Origin: Corydoras sp. C115
Taxonomy: Eukaryota > Chordata > Actinopteri > Siluriformes > Callichthyidae
NCBI GenBank assembly: GCA_019802505.1
Contig: JAFMOC010000031.1
Location: forward strand, 476,001-540,000
DNA: 64,000 bases
Reading direction: 5' to 3'
The notes under the pieces were generated by a model. It saw nothing but the letters and a program-made list of their open reading frames with translations. It ran no database searches and was not told the DNA's origin. Of the stretch, positions 47,280-64,000 are shown in pieces (within the stretch, counting starts at the first letter, position 1; every line of letters starts with the position of its first letter). Made by a program: the position numbers and the translations under genes.

Positions 47280-47785
47280 AACAGCATCTTTTTGAGCTCA
47301 TATTGCTGAAAATCTGATGCCACTTTTATACCAAACAACAGGAACGAGGAACCTACATCAAAATCAACTTTATCCCCCTCCGGAATCTTCGGCGCCTGAA
47401 TATTCGTCATGAATCTGCAACATCAAAGAGACGACGATGCAAAAAAAAAAAAAAAAAAAAAAAATCCCAGCGTGCATTAACTGATTCATAAACCATCAGT
47501 GAAATTAAACCCAACACTTACTTTGGTTTGGCTTTGGATTCATCCACTGTGTTCATATCAGAGAGAAACAGTGTTCAGTGTACAGCATTTTAATACTCAC
47601 ATTACATTATGACATCACAGACAGACAGACAGACAGACAGACAGTAACAGCCTTCATACCTTCCTCCCTGTTTAAAGCAAACAGAAATAAAAAGTGAATC
47701 AGAAGTTTATACACGATCCGTTATAAACCAACATGAAGTCTACTCACTGAACCTCCTCCTCCATCCCCTCTTCACTGTCAGCCAT
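44826..47785 (-). CDS. Troponin T (striated-muscle thin filament)
   Basis: Troponin T anchors the troponin complex to tropomyosin on the thin filament. Exons in transcript order: 47785-47748, 47667-47660, 47546-47522, 47414-47357, 47245-47129, 46617-46540, 46390-46277, 45505-45393, 45205-45115, 45020-44983, 44862-44826. All phases close, giving 238 residues. The N-terminus is short and acidic (MADSEEGMEEEVQEEVDESK). Family signatures follow: APKIPEGDKVDFD, DIHRKRQEKDLSELQALIEA, EKRRTERAEQHRIR, KKQTEREKKKKLLAERRKPL, DKASELWQWLMQLEAEKYDL and KLKRQKYD. The C-terminus is basic (GRGKGARRR), as in fish skeletal or slow forms. I cannot decide between tnnt1, tnnt2 and tnnt3 type paralogs. The second coding exon is only 8 nt. 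Confidence 0.93.
45536..45846 (-). repeat. SINE family A, head cut by (TA)n
   Basis: The head stops at CCTAGCGCTA and runs into a (TA)n tract at 45848-45868. It is in a troponin T intron. Confidence 0.87.
45888..46128 (+). repeat. SINE family A, 3'-truncated
   Basis: Starts GGCGACACAGTGGCTTAGTGG and ends at GATTGGCGCCCTG. The tail is absent. It lies opposite in orientation to the copy just left. Confidence 0.87.
46652..47033 (-). repeat. SINE family A with long (ATTC)n tail
   Basis: About 11 ATTC units at 46657-46700. Imperfect target repeats CAGAAACAATATA and CAGAAACCATATA flank the element. In a troponin T intron. Confidence 0.88.
47061..47107. repeat. (CA)n microsatellite
   Basis: About 23 CA units, close to the troponin T exon ending at 47129. 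Confidence 0.95.
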
Positions 47786-47851
47786 GTTTGTGACGGTGGT
47801 TACCTGCATCACAGAAAATCATATCACTGGAACACATAAGGTTCTGAGTGG

Positions 47852-48372
47852 CACGCTGGTGTAGTAGTTTCCTCCGGGTTCTCCGATTTCCTCTCGCAGC
47901 TCAAAAACACGGATTCTGGGTAAATTGGCTGCTCTAAATTGCCCCTATCTAAATTTTAGGGCCCTGTGATGGGTTGGCGCCCTTTCACCTCCACCAATCC
48001 TAGTCTTAAGTATAGGTTTAAGCGGAAGATAATGAGATGAGACTTTAGGTTTTTCATTTTCTTTGTGTTTTTTTTGCAGAATCTTCTCTGGAGTTTGATT
48101 CAGACTTCAGTTGTTGACCTTGAATCATCTTTCTTATCATCAGTGACTCGACCGCTTTGGATTTCAGTTGGTAAGTTTTAGAAATCTTGAATTTCTTGTT
48201 TCTCTCTGTGTCCACGTGGGACTTCTCCAGATTCTACGGTTTCCTCGGACAGTCCAAAAAACATGAATTCAAGGTAAATTGGCTGCTCTAAATTGCCCCT
48301 ATATAGCCTGTCTGTGTGAGTGAATGTGTTTGCCCAGTGATGGATTGGCACCCTGTTCTGGGTGTATCTGCA
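47852..48372 (+). repeat. SINE family A, two degenerate pieces
   Basis: 47852-48040 keeps GTGGCACGCTGGTGTAGTAG, CCTCCGGGTTCTCCG and AGCGGAAGATAATGAG. 48205-48372 keeps GTCCACGTGGG, CAGTGATGGATTGGCACCC and a TGTATCTGC end. Both are much more diverged than other copies. They lie in the troponin T 5' UTR intron. Confidence 0.65.
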
Positions 48373-49549
48373 TCAAAATGACTTATAACTGATACTATTA
48401 AAGGTCTACTGCATGACCGGACACGCCAGCCTTTCTTACCTACAGCTTTTGGCCACTGTGTTGAATGTAGTAGGTGAATTGGGATGCAGACTCTAAATGA
48501 AATGACACGTTTTTTCTATTTTAACTTCACCATCAGACATTTAAACCCTTGACTTTGAACCGAGCTGCTGTAAATATTGAACATACCGTGTTTCATGTTT
48601 ATCGGCTTTTTTAAAACGATTGGCGCATCATAAAAATGTGACAGTATTTCTTATTAAAGATCTTTGGACACGCTGAGAGAAAGTGACATTTCATCCGATC
48701 GTGCCGAGACTGAAACTCAATGCGGTGCCAATGTGAAAATAGCAACTCCAAACTTAAGGTCAACGTGAACTTTACACCCGAATTCATGATCGAAGTTAAT
48801 GCTCCACTGGTGCTGCGTAAATATTCATTTAGGAGTATTGGGTCTCTCGTTGCTCCTCGTAACGGGTTGCTTTATTGTCTCTCCTAACTGAGAGAGAGAA
48901 AAAAATCACCAAAAACACCAAACAATAGCACTTCACCCTCCTCCACCAATCACTGAGGTTGCTGTGCCCCCATTTAGAGGTGGAGAGACATCACGCGTCG
49001 CTTCTTGGTGCTTTGTAAAGAGTATATAAAGCTCTGCAGCTTCCTAAATAGTAAGTATGATAAATGTGGTGGTAACCAAAACAATGGTGTGAATTTGGAC
49101 ACACACACACTCATACACACACACCCTTATTTAGAATGTGTACGACACATGAATGCTGGCTGATGAATCTCATGAATCCAAAGCCATTTAATTCCAAACT
49201 ATGTTCTAACATTAAAAGGTATTTACTCCATTACTCCAGTCGGAATCACGGATGTTAGTTTTGTTCTTTGGATAAATGAATCTTAAAGAGAATCTTAAAA
49301 AAAACCCTGTTAAACGCTACACATTTAGTAATATTATTATCACAATCACAGATACAAAAAGCACCCGGTTCTCATGTCATCAGTTTTTGTGAGTAATAAT
49401 GGCGTCGTTCCCTCATACATACACAGTGAGCGTGTGTAGAATATTAAAACCCGTTGTTCCGTTCACAAAAGGCTCGTGTTCCTGAACATTTTGTTACCCA
49501 TAACACGCGGAACCATAAACGCAAAGCGCCGAAGTGCCTGTCGTCTTAC
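48373..49549. other. Probable troponin T 5' UTR intron
   Basis: AT-rich, with no coding motif. It would be spliced out between the putative first exon at 49550 and the coding exon at 47785. Confidence 0.4.
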
Positions 49550-49660
49550 CGAGGTGCTCAGGAGCGGTGCTCTTCCACAGAGTGCGCCGGTGGACAGCCG
49601 GGCCCCGTCCCCCAGAGTTAACCCACTCAGCGCTCTCACGTGATTCTCAGACCTGTTCAC
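49550..49660 (-). promoter_or_regulatory. Putative troponin T first (non-coding) exon and promoter
   Basis: A good donor CACCTCG|GTAAGACG lies at 49550/49549 on the minus strand, after GC-rich sequence. An acceptor ATGCAG lies just before GTAACCACC, about 20 bases upstream of the ATG at 47785. No TATA box was identified, so the transcription start is uncertain. Confidence 0.35.
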
Positions 49661-49762
49661 ATTGGTGTGTGTGTCAAAGACCTTGGGTCTATTGTTAGAC
49701 TAACCAACACTTCCAAACATGATTCAGAGAAATTTCAAAACCTTGCATTCTCTTGGCCTGAC

Positions 49763-49795
<33 letters not shown>

Positions 49796-51059
49796 GTTCA
49801 CTCTTCTCTGAAATCCTATATGTCAGGATGGTTGGGATTCAAATGTCTGGTTTCTGAAGATCTTTAAATCGATTGTGAGGCATTAAAAAACGCCAAGCCT
49901 CGTGTCATACAGCTTTAATGAAACTTCACAGTACAGAGTCTGATCACGCTCCGTCTGATCACTACGCTGAATAATGAAGCGCCGATTGAAGCAGATTTAA
50001 TTGCGGTGAACTTGAAATCCTCCTTGAAGCACGTGCTGGTTGATTAAACCCCGGGGCTGAGACTCGCCTCGTGTTCCCCAAACCCTGGAATCTAACGGGA
50101 TTAATGTTGCAGGTGATTTAATAAGAGAAATCGTACAAACGTCGTATAAACTTTGGCAGCGAGCTGACTGCAGTGGATCGGAGTGGGTATTAATACCACA
50201 AGTATGTGGACAAGAATACAACAGGAACATGATTTACCGTAACGACCAACAACAGTGAGGCTTTGTTTTATATTTCCTCTATTTAAAAAAACATTAGAGA
50301 GTTTAAATCATCACTTTCAGAGTTGAGAGGAGGCTGAACGGTGCGTTGGGGGGAAATATTAGAGACGCAGCACATCTGTATAAAGTGTACGGGAGCAGTC
50401 AAAAGTTTGGACACACCTCGTCCTGACCAACTTAGGTTCAGGGGTTGGGTTCAGAACCCCTGTGGATTTGTGGCGCATTGGGTAATTTTGGGACACTTGG
50501 GATTCAAACACAACATTCAATTGGTGTCTATTGGACACGAGAAATGTAGACGCTAAAGGACGTGTTCAGATACACGAAATCCAATCTAACAGATGTTTGT
50601 TGACTTAAGATGCAGTCGGTGTGAATCTCGAGCGGATATGTGAGATTAGACTCCTGTGAGAGCTGGCAGATCATCAGCACCTGCATTACACTCTCTTTTC
50701 CCTTTGGCAGTGCGGTTCTTGTTGCAGTAATTGCCGTGGGATTAGAGCTCAGCTGTTGCTCTGCCGGTGGCGTGGGATGCAGGAAGGTCCTGGGGTTGAT
50801 TTCTAAGAATTGGGGTTCTGGGTCCATTCAGTTTGCATGTTCTCGCTGAATCCAGAAGCTATTTCTACCCAAGTCAGATTCATTAAAGTGTGTGTGTCTG
50901 GCGTAGCGTGGACGGGTCTCCAGTTCACCGTCAGTTTACACAACATTATACACACCTCACAACATGAATGGGAACCCAAACCCTTTATTAAAACACTATC
51001 GGGATGTTCTAATAATCTGATAATTAGTCAAAAGTGCAAATCTGCAGCAGGGTGATCGT
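49661..51059. other. Intergenic, no gene seen
   Basis: Includes a (CT)n tract at about 49766-49795. Translations show no recognisable domain. Confidence 0.5.
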
Positions 51060-51490
51060 TCCTCTACACTCACCGGCCATTTTATTAGGTACAGCTCATT
51101 GTCTCTCCACTTTGTGGTTCTAAGATTCCATTCTGTAGTCCATCTGTTCCTCTACATACTCTGTTAGTCCCCTAATCAGAACCCCCACAGATCATTAGGG
51201 TGGTGGATGATGGTCTGAGTGTATGTTGTGATGGTGTGGTGTACTGTTCTCTGATCCGCCAGCACAACACACACTAACACACCACCACTGCCATATCAGT
51301 GTCAATCAGTATCACTGCAGTACTGAGAATCATCCACCACGCTAATACCTCCTCCATGAGGGTCCTGATCAGCGGCGAACATACTAAAGTACATAGAGAA
51401 TCAGATGGACTACGGAATGTAATTGTAGAACGACAAAGTCCATCTGTATGATGAGTGGAAATGAAAAACAGACAGTATGATGACCGCATG
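51060..51490. repeat. Repeat family P, palindromic copy (reference description)
   Basis: The left arm (TAGTCCATCTGTTCCTCTAC, AGGGTGGTGGATGATG) is the inverted complement of the right arm (GAATCATCCACCACGCTAAT, GAGAATCAGATGGACTAC), so the whole could fold into a long hairpin. The start ACACTCACCGGCCATTTTAT resembles the edge of a common fish repeat. No open frame suggests a transposase. Confidence 0.75.
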
Positions 51491-51807
51491 ATGAGGAACA
51501 GCGTTTAAACGGAAAGCTCAGTGCGTAAGTGTGCTTATAATACAGTCACCGTCATTTTGCCTCCTCCACTTTACTGACAGTGAGGTCTGAAAATACATGC
51601 AGCAGTTGTATGTTGAGGTTAAACGGGGCAGTGAGTCGTGCTCATTTCCTTCCTCCTGCAACAAGAAAGAGAACGTATTACAAATGCAACCGCTCAAAAG
51701 ACATCAGACAAATAGTGACGCACCCTTAAAAAGGCACGATCACTTATTTTACAACTTCACATCACCGGACTTCAGAAATCCATTTACATTTACATTTAAA
51801 TTTGGGG

Positions 51808-52232
51808 ACGGCACGGTGGCTTAGTGGTTTAGCACGTTCACCTCTCAGCACTAGGGATTCCCGGTTCGAATCCCCATCTGGGTGGAGTTTCCATGTTCTC
51901 CCCGTGTCCGCGTGGGTTTCCTCCGGGTTCTCCGGTTTCCTCCCACAGTCCAAAAACATGGATCAAGTCAATTGAAATCTCCAAATTGCCCCATATAGAG
52001 TGTGTCTGTGTGAGTGAGTGTGTGCCCAGCGATGGATTGGCGCCCTGTCCTGGGTCTATCTGCCCAGCGCCCGAAATGTTCTGGGCAGATACACCCAGGA
52101 CACACACTCACTCACACAGACACACTCTATAAGGGGCAATTTGGAGAATTCAATTGACAATGGATGGGCATGGGGAACCCCACCACGACCCTAATAGAGG
52201 ATAAAGCGGGAGGTAATGAATGAATGAATGAA
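51808..52232 (+). repeat. SINE family A, rearranged
   Basis: A normal copy runs to GCCCGAAATGTTCT (52082). A minus-strand fragment follows (CACCCAGGACACACACTCAC to TCAATTGAC, 52090-52158), then the plus-strand tail resumes at GATGGGCATGGGG. It looks like an inverted template switch inside one element. Confidence 0.8.
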
Positions 52233-52378
52233 TTCACCTTGAATCGATGTTTTTGGACTGTAGGAGGAAAAAACCCGGAGCAAACACACACACAGACACG
52301 GGGAGAACATGGAGATCGGGATTTGAACCTGGATCCCCAGCGCTGAGAGGAGAACATGCCAACCACTAAGCCGCTGTG
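52233..52378 (-). repeat. SINE family A head fragment, diverged
   Basis: Keeps GTTTTTGGACTGTAGGAGG and GGGGAGAACATGG, and ends AAGCCGCTGTGC. It adjoins the rearranged copy on its left. Confidence 0.7.
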
Positions 52379-52379
52379 C

Positions 52380-53040
52380 ATTCATTTTACAATTATATAT
52401 GATTGGTTTTGAATTTGGGTGGTGTATTGTTTAACGCAGTTGAACACACGCTGGTACGGCGGTCCTGGAACAATGCCAGCTTATATTTCCAGCTTTAGTT
52501 CACGGTGTGTGATGTTAATTCCATCCCGTCGTATATCTCCGTCGCTATTTAACAGCTCATCTGTCACTCATTGCTGCGCCACATGTTGCATTAGGACAGC
52601 TGCAGGGGAGAATGCGACGTGTCGTAGGTGTTACACTGCGCGGCGCGCTGCCGACACGCTCGACCCGCCAGTGATCTGCCCCATTCTGTAGGTCGGCGGG
52701 CAAGGTCGAGTCCGTAAATATAGAGCCCCGTGGCATTTCGAGCAGGGCACCAGGGCGCATTTACACAGACAGGCCTGTGTGCTGTCGCTCTGCTATGCCG
52801 AGGCTTAATGTCTCTGTGGCGTGTTATAATGTGCACACTGTGTCTCTCAGCTTTTTTGTTTCTCAGGTTTAACACTCGGTCTTAAGAGCCAGAGCCACTT
52901 ATGGCAAGGTTATCACATGAGCTCACGCTGGACTAAAAGATTTCAACCACGACGCTGTAAGCTTATTACCATCAGGTCCCTTCAGCTCTGATCTGTTACG
53001 GATCCTGAATTATTTTAATCACATGCATTTACACTTTGAG
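52380..53040. other. Intergenic, no gene seen
   Basis: Single-copy-looking sequence between the rearranged SINEs and a (CA)n tract at 53062-53101. No coding or RNA signal recognised. Confidence 0.5.
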
Positions 53041-53057
53041 TGCTGCACTCAGAGTGA

Positions 53058-53103
<46 letters not shown>

Positions 53104-53187
53104 GACACAATTATTTGATCCATATTTAAGCATACACATAAGTATAGCAATTTCACAAGTATAGAGACATATACAGTGTATATATAT

Positions 53188-53540
53188 GGGCGGCACAGTG
53201 GCTTTGTGGTCAGCACGTTCGCCTCTCAGCGCTAGGGATTCCTGGTTCGAATCCCCATCTGGGTGGAGTTTCCATGTTCTCCCCGTGTCGGCGTGGGTTT
53301 CCTCTGGGTTCTCCGGTTTCCTCCCACAGTCCAAAAACATGGATCGAGTCAATTGAATTCTGAAAAATTGCCCTATGTAGAGTGTGTCTGTGTGAGTGAG
53401 TGTGTGCCCAGCGATGGATTGGCGCCCTGTCCTGGGTCTATCTGCCCAGCGCCCGAAACGTTCTCCCCTGGATGGGCATGGGGAACCCCACCGCGACCCT
53501 AATAGAGGATAAAGCGGGAGATAATTAATGAATGAATGAA
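53188..53540 (+). repeat. SINE family A between (TA)n tracts
   Basis: Full length. TATATATA occurs at both borders (53180-53187 and 53541-53561), so the target was probably an AT microsatellite. Confidence 0.9.
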
Positions 53541-53561
53541 TATATATATATATATATATAT

Positions 53562-53880
53562 GTACTCTGTACTCTGTTCTAACATCGCAACCACAAAAGT
53601 ACCACCACAGAGCAGGGATTATTGGTTGGGTGCATTAGTCCTATCCCAGCAGTGTCACTGAGGTGTTTAAATGAAACTCCAGCAGCACTGCTGCACTAAA
53701 ACCCCCCTGACCAACAGTGATGCTCCTGACCAACAGAGAACAGAGAACCAACAGGGGACTAACAACAACACAGATGGACTACAGTCTGCAATTATAAAAC
53801 TACAAAGTTAATCTATATGATAAGTGAAGGAAATAGAATGGTGCATGAAGGGGGCGTGGCCTTACTTTGACGTTTTTTTG
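53562..53880. repeat. Repeat family P copy
   Basis: Contains ACCACCACAGAGCAGGGATT, TCCTATCCCAGCAGTGTCAC, CAGATGGACTACAGTCTGC and GGGGGCGTGGCC, in the family order. Confidence 0.8.
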
Positions 53881-53957
53881 GGCGGGGTGGGGGGTGGGGG
53901 TTAAACAGTAAGATGTTGTGGAATCTTTAATGGATTTGTTTCCAAAACTGAACTTAC

Positions 53958-60906
<6,949 letters not shown>

Positions 60907-61009
60907 GCTCTAAAGACACCGGGACTCTTCTGTCTTCCTGAAAGAAAGAGACCACAGGATGGAAGTCAATCAAAATCAGTTCGGACTTTCTTGAGAAATT
61001 TTTTTCTCT

Positions 61010-62004
61010 AACCGATTTCCTCTCATGAACCTGTTGTTGGCTTTTCTATATATATTTATACACACACACACACACACACACACACTGGGTCTGCAGTTCC
61101 CTATAGTACTGTTCCTAATGAGTTCCTAATTTATACTTTTATACTTCAATTTATTCCCAGTTACCGTATTATTATCTGTCTTGTAAATGTTTCTGCATGT
61201 CTGCACATGCGCTTGCATACATAGTTTTTATTGTTCACATTCGTACCTGTAATGTGCTTTAAACATGCAGCTCATTTACATTGGGATCGTTAAAAATCAA
61301 CATGCCAATATGGACAGTAAATTATGACAGAACCGTTCACAGAACCTGAGGCTTCGATCTCCGAAAGCATGCAACTCAATGAGAACGCTCTGCAGGCGCA
61401 TCGGCGCGTTCCCGAGGACAAGCTTTTCAGCAGATTCCCGTCTAACACGACTGACGGTCCTGCAAGTGGATCTGACATGACGTGCCTCTTATAAAGATCA
61501 AAGGGGAGGTTTTTCAGCATCCTTATTTATGCCCCAGTATATTTACATTGTTTTATGGTTAGAATTTATCAGACACTGACTTTCCAAAAAAGAGTAAATC
61601 TGCATGAGGCATGATTTTCCTGAAGTTTCTGAAGCGCAGCCTCAGACTCCCACAGACAGGCGGCTGTACACAGACAGATGCTCCGGCGCTTTGAAAAGTA
61701 AGCGCCTCAGCATTGAGCTCAATACCATCTATGGAAGAGGACCTGTCTTGGCATGATCGTCCTTCGGCTCCAGAGCTTTTCCACTGCAGAGAAAATGATA
61801 AACAGCCCGACGGAGCGCCGTTTCAAGGACTGAACCTCCGATGGGAAGATTTAGGTTCCGTCAATTTTTGAACAAATTCCACTTGATGAATTAATTACAA
61901 GTTCCGAGTCTTACGAGACGTTCTGCTCGGGATAAAAAAAAAAAAAAAAAGACGTGTTCTTCACGCAGGCGGCCACTCTGGAGGCAGAATGTACAAAGTC
62001 AATC
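61010..62004. other. cald1 5' UTR intron, no gene seen
   Basis: Includes a (CA)n tract at 61060-61085 and a poly-A of about 17 at 61935-61951. No coding motif recognised. Confidence 0.45.
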
Positions 62005-62290
62005 CATCAGGAGCATCACAGAACAGGTATCATTTGGGTGGTGGATTGTTTATTGTCAGTTCTGCAGCGACACTGATGTGGTGAGGGGGGTGTTAGTGCT
62101 GCAGTGCTGCTGGAGTTTCATTTCAACACCTCAGAGACACTGCTGGGATAGGACTAATGCACCAACCAATATCCCCTGCTCTGTGGAGGTACTGTTGGGG
62201 TGCTGAACATTAGAACAGAGAACACAGTATGTACTCAACATGTAACACAAACAGACGGACTACAGTCTGGACGTGGAACTGAAAATATGA
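62005..62290. repeat. Repeat family P, palindromic copy
   Basis: Left arm ATCACAGAACAGGTATCATT and TTCTGCAGCGACACTG, right arm GACACTGCTGGGATAGGAC and CTGCTCTGTGGAGG, imperfectly inverted around a CTGCTGGAG centre. Confidence 0.8.
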
Positions 62291-62725
62291 ATGATAAGTT
62301 TAGTGCTGTATTTATTATATTATTTTAACAGTATATCGTTTCGTGACCAGTTAACAAGCATACAGTTTGTAAACATTCAGACAGACATTTATCACATATT
62401 AAAGTTCTCAAGAAAATTAACAGCCAGAATGAAAACCTGCAGATTGACGTTTGTATTAAAACATAAAGGAATGAAATTTATAAACAAAAATATATAAAAC
62501 AGCATCGACAGTTCAGGAGAAACATCTGTAATGAGGAATTATTATTAATAATCAGTCAGAAATACAGAGATGATGAAATAAACAGGGAGGAGTGGAGGCT
62601 TTCATACAGAACACATTAAACCCGAGGCGGAGTGGACTTTCATGTCTGATTCAGGTGAATTCAGTCGCCTTGTTTTTACTGCAAATGAAATGCAGCTGCA
62701 GTGAGAACACGAGACAGGCACTTAC

Positions 62726-62810
62726 CTGAGGAACGAACTGAGAACACGCCGAGAAGAAAGAAGAGAATCTCTCGCAAAGTTCTCACCTCGTCCTCGAAAA
62801 TATACCCCGT
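62726..62810 (-). promoter_or_regulatory. Putative cald1 first exon and TATA-like promoter
   Basis: On the minus strand, TATATTTT (62797-62804) precedes by about 30 bases a likely start region near 62770. A donor TTCCTCAG|GTAAGTG lies at 62726/62725. A paired acceptor (TTCTTTCAG, about 60938) lies about 30 bases upstream of the ATG at 60906. I did not find a CC(A/T)6GG serum response element nearby. Confidence 0.45.
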
Positions 62811-62929
62811 CATTTAAGCCCCACCCCCTGAAAACCTCCTCATGCGTCTCCTCAGCATCCTCCTCTTACAGACGTACATCAGATCCATCCAACAGTTCAT
62901 CACTGTCATTATTACACTATTACATACTG

Positions 62930-63310
62930 CGCCAGTCATGTTAGGCCACACCCCCTTCTCGCTCCATCCTCTATTTCTGCCAATTACTATACAGATGGAA
63001 TTTGTAGTTTTATAATTACAGACTGTAGTCCATCTGTGTTCTGTGTTGTTGTTCGTCCCCTGTTGGTTCTCAGGACATCACAGAACAGGTATCATTTGGG
63101 TGGTGGATTGTTTATTGTCAGTTCTGCAGTGACACTGATGTGGTGAGGGGGGGGGGTTTAGTGCAGCAGTGCTGCTGGAGTTTCATTTAAACACCTCAGA
63201 GACACTGCTGGGATAGGACTAATGCACCCACCACATAATCCCTGCTCTGTGGTGGTACTATTGGGGTCCTGGCCATTAGAGAACATACTAAAGAGTATGT
63301 AGTCATTATG
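62930..63310. repeat. Repeat family P copy
   Basis: Starts with GGCCACACCCCCTTCTCGCT and carries CAGACTGTAGTCCATCTGTG. The inner arms match the copy at 62005-62290 nearly base for base (CACAGAACAGGTATCATTTG). Confidence 0.85.
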
Positions 63311-63861
63311 ACTGTGAGCTCTCATGTGGTTGGCTCCTCACAGATTTAAAATCATTACAAATCCCTAATTATTCTTGATTATTTAAACTACGAGACGCCG
63401 GTGGACGTCTGAGCGTCTCTCTCTCATCCGCATCCTGTCGTTCGATTTGCAGGTTTCAGTCGAGGCACCAGCATCGTTCTGCCGTCTGCGGGGTTGCAGC
63501 CTCGGAATTATCAGACAGATTTATTGCGCGTGGCCTTTGGGACATATTTGGTAAGCGAGCGAGCGAGCGCCGCTGCGACCTGAACGCCATGTTTAAGGAA
63601 AGAGCAGGTTCATGTAAACACCGGGGCTTTATAATAAAGGGGTCGGTGCCGAAGTCAAACACTCCATCGGGGCTTGGAAACAGGCATCCCAGCACGGAGT
63701 GGAGAACCGCGGGAGTGGAGAACCGCGGGAGTGGAACCTGTGAATAGTACATTGTTCTTTATAAACATGATGAAGACGTTATTCTGCTGGGTTTTGATTC
63801 GATTCTGTGGGAGTTGATCAGTGATTTGTGGACAGGATCACAACATATAAGGATTCTATAA
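63311..63861. other. Upstream of cald1, no gene seen
   Basis: Contains GCGAGCGAGCGAGCG at about 63554-63569 and a short GAACCGCGGGAGTGGA duplication near 63703-63735. No gene recognised. Confidence 0.5.
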
Positions 63862-64000
63862 TAGGTGGCTTAGTGGTTGGCATGTTCTCCCCTCAGCGCT
63901 AGGGATTCCCGGTTCGAATCCCCATCTGGGTGGAGTCTCCATGTTCTCCCCATGTCCACGTGGGTTTCCTCCGGGTTCTCCGGTTTCCTCCCACAGTCCA
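63862..64000 (+). repeat. SINE family A, cut by the window edge
   Basis: The head begins TAGGTGGCTTAGTGGTTGGC and the copy runs into the right end of the window at CCTCCCACAGTCC. Confidence 0.9.

Overview
This window is vertebrate nuclear DNA, most likely from a teleost fish. The evidence is five multi-exon genes with GT..AG introns and vertebrate-type products, tRNA-derived SINEs at very high density, hAT-type DNA transposons and long microsatellites. SINE and fold-back families of this general type are common in otophysan fish (zebrafish, characins, catfish), but I cannot name the species from sequence alone. Nothing indicates a bacterium, plasmid or virus, and there is no CRISPR array.

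Layout. 1038-19184 (minus): taf4, with 14 coding exons; the last exon lies beyond the left edge. 21727-24800: a sparse interval with a BESS-like terminal exon, a decayed partial copy of taf4, and a doubtful two-exon minus-strand gene next to the dnajb9 promoter. 24790-28470 (plus): dnajb9, two coding exons, with UPR-type promoter motifs. 30299-42609 (plus): dnm1l (Drp1), complete, 19 constitutive coding exons plus an alternative 36-nt exon in the GTPase domain. 44826-49640 (minus): a troponin T gene, complete, 11 coding exons including an 8-nt microexon. 53958-62770 (minus): cald1 (caldesmon), 12 well-supported coding exons plus a tentative last one. Exon joins were checked for reading phase by hand and are consistent, except for internal frame breaks in one long Glu/Lys-rich cald1 exon.

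About 40 copies or fragments of one tRNA-derived SINE (family A, about 340 bp) lie between and inside the genes, several with clear target-site duplications. There are also a second SINE family (B, LINE2-like tail), a palindromic fold-back repeat (family P), a 1.37-kb hAT relic with a decayed BED finger and a perfect 8-bp target duplication, and a 422-bp hAT-like MITE. Introns of dnm1l and cald1 are largely filled by minisatellites or microsatellites, two of which directly abut 5' splice sites.

The genes do not form a functional operon. taf4 encodes a TFIID subunit, dnajb9 an ER co-chaperone and dnm1l the mitochondrial fission GTPase; troponin T and caldesmon are both actin-linked contraction regulators. 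I found no convincing new biological system. The most notable points are the dnm1l alternative exon, the taf4 relic, the inverted repeats around the dnm1l promoter, and the tandem arrays at splice donors.
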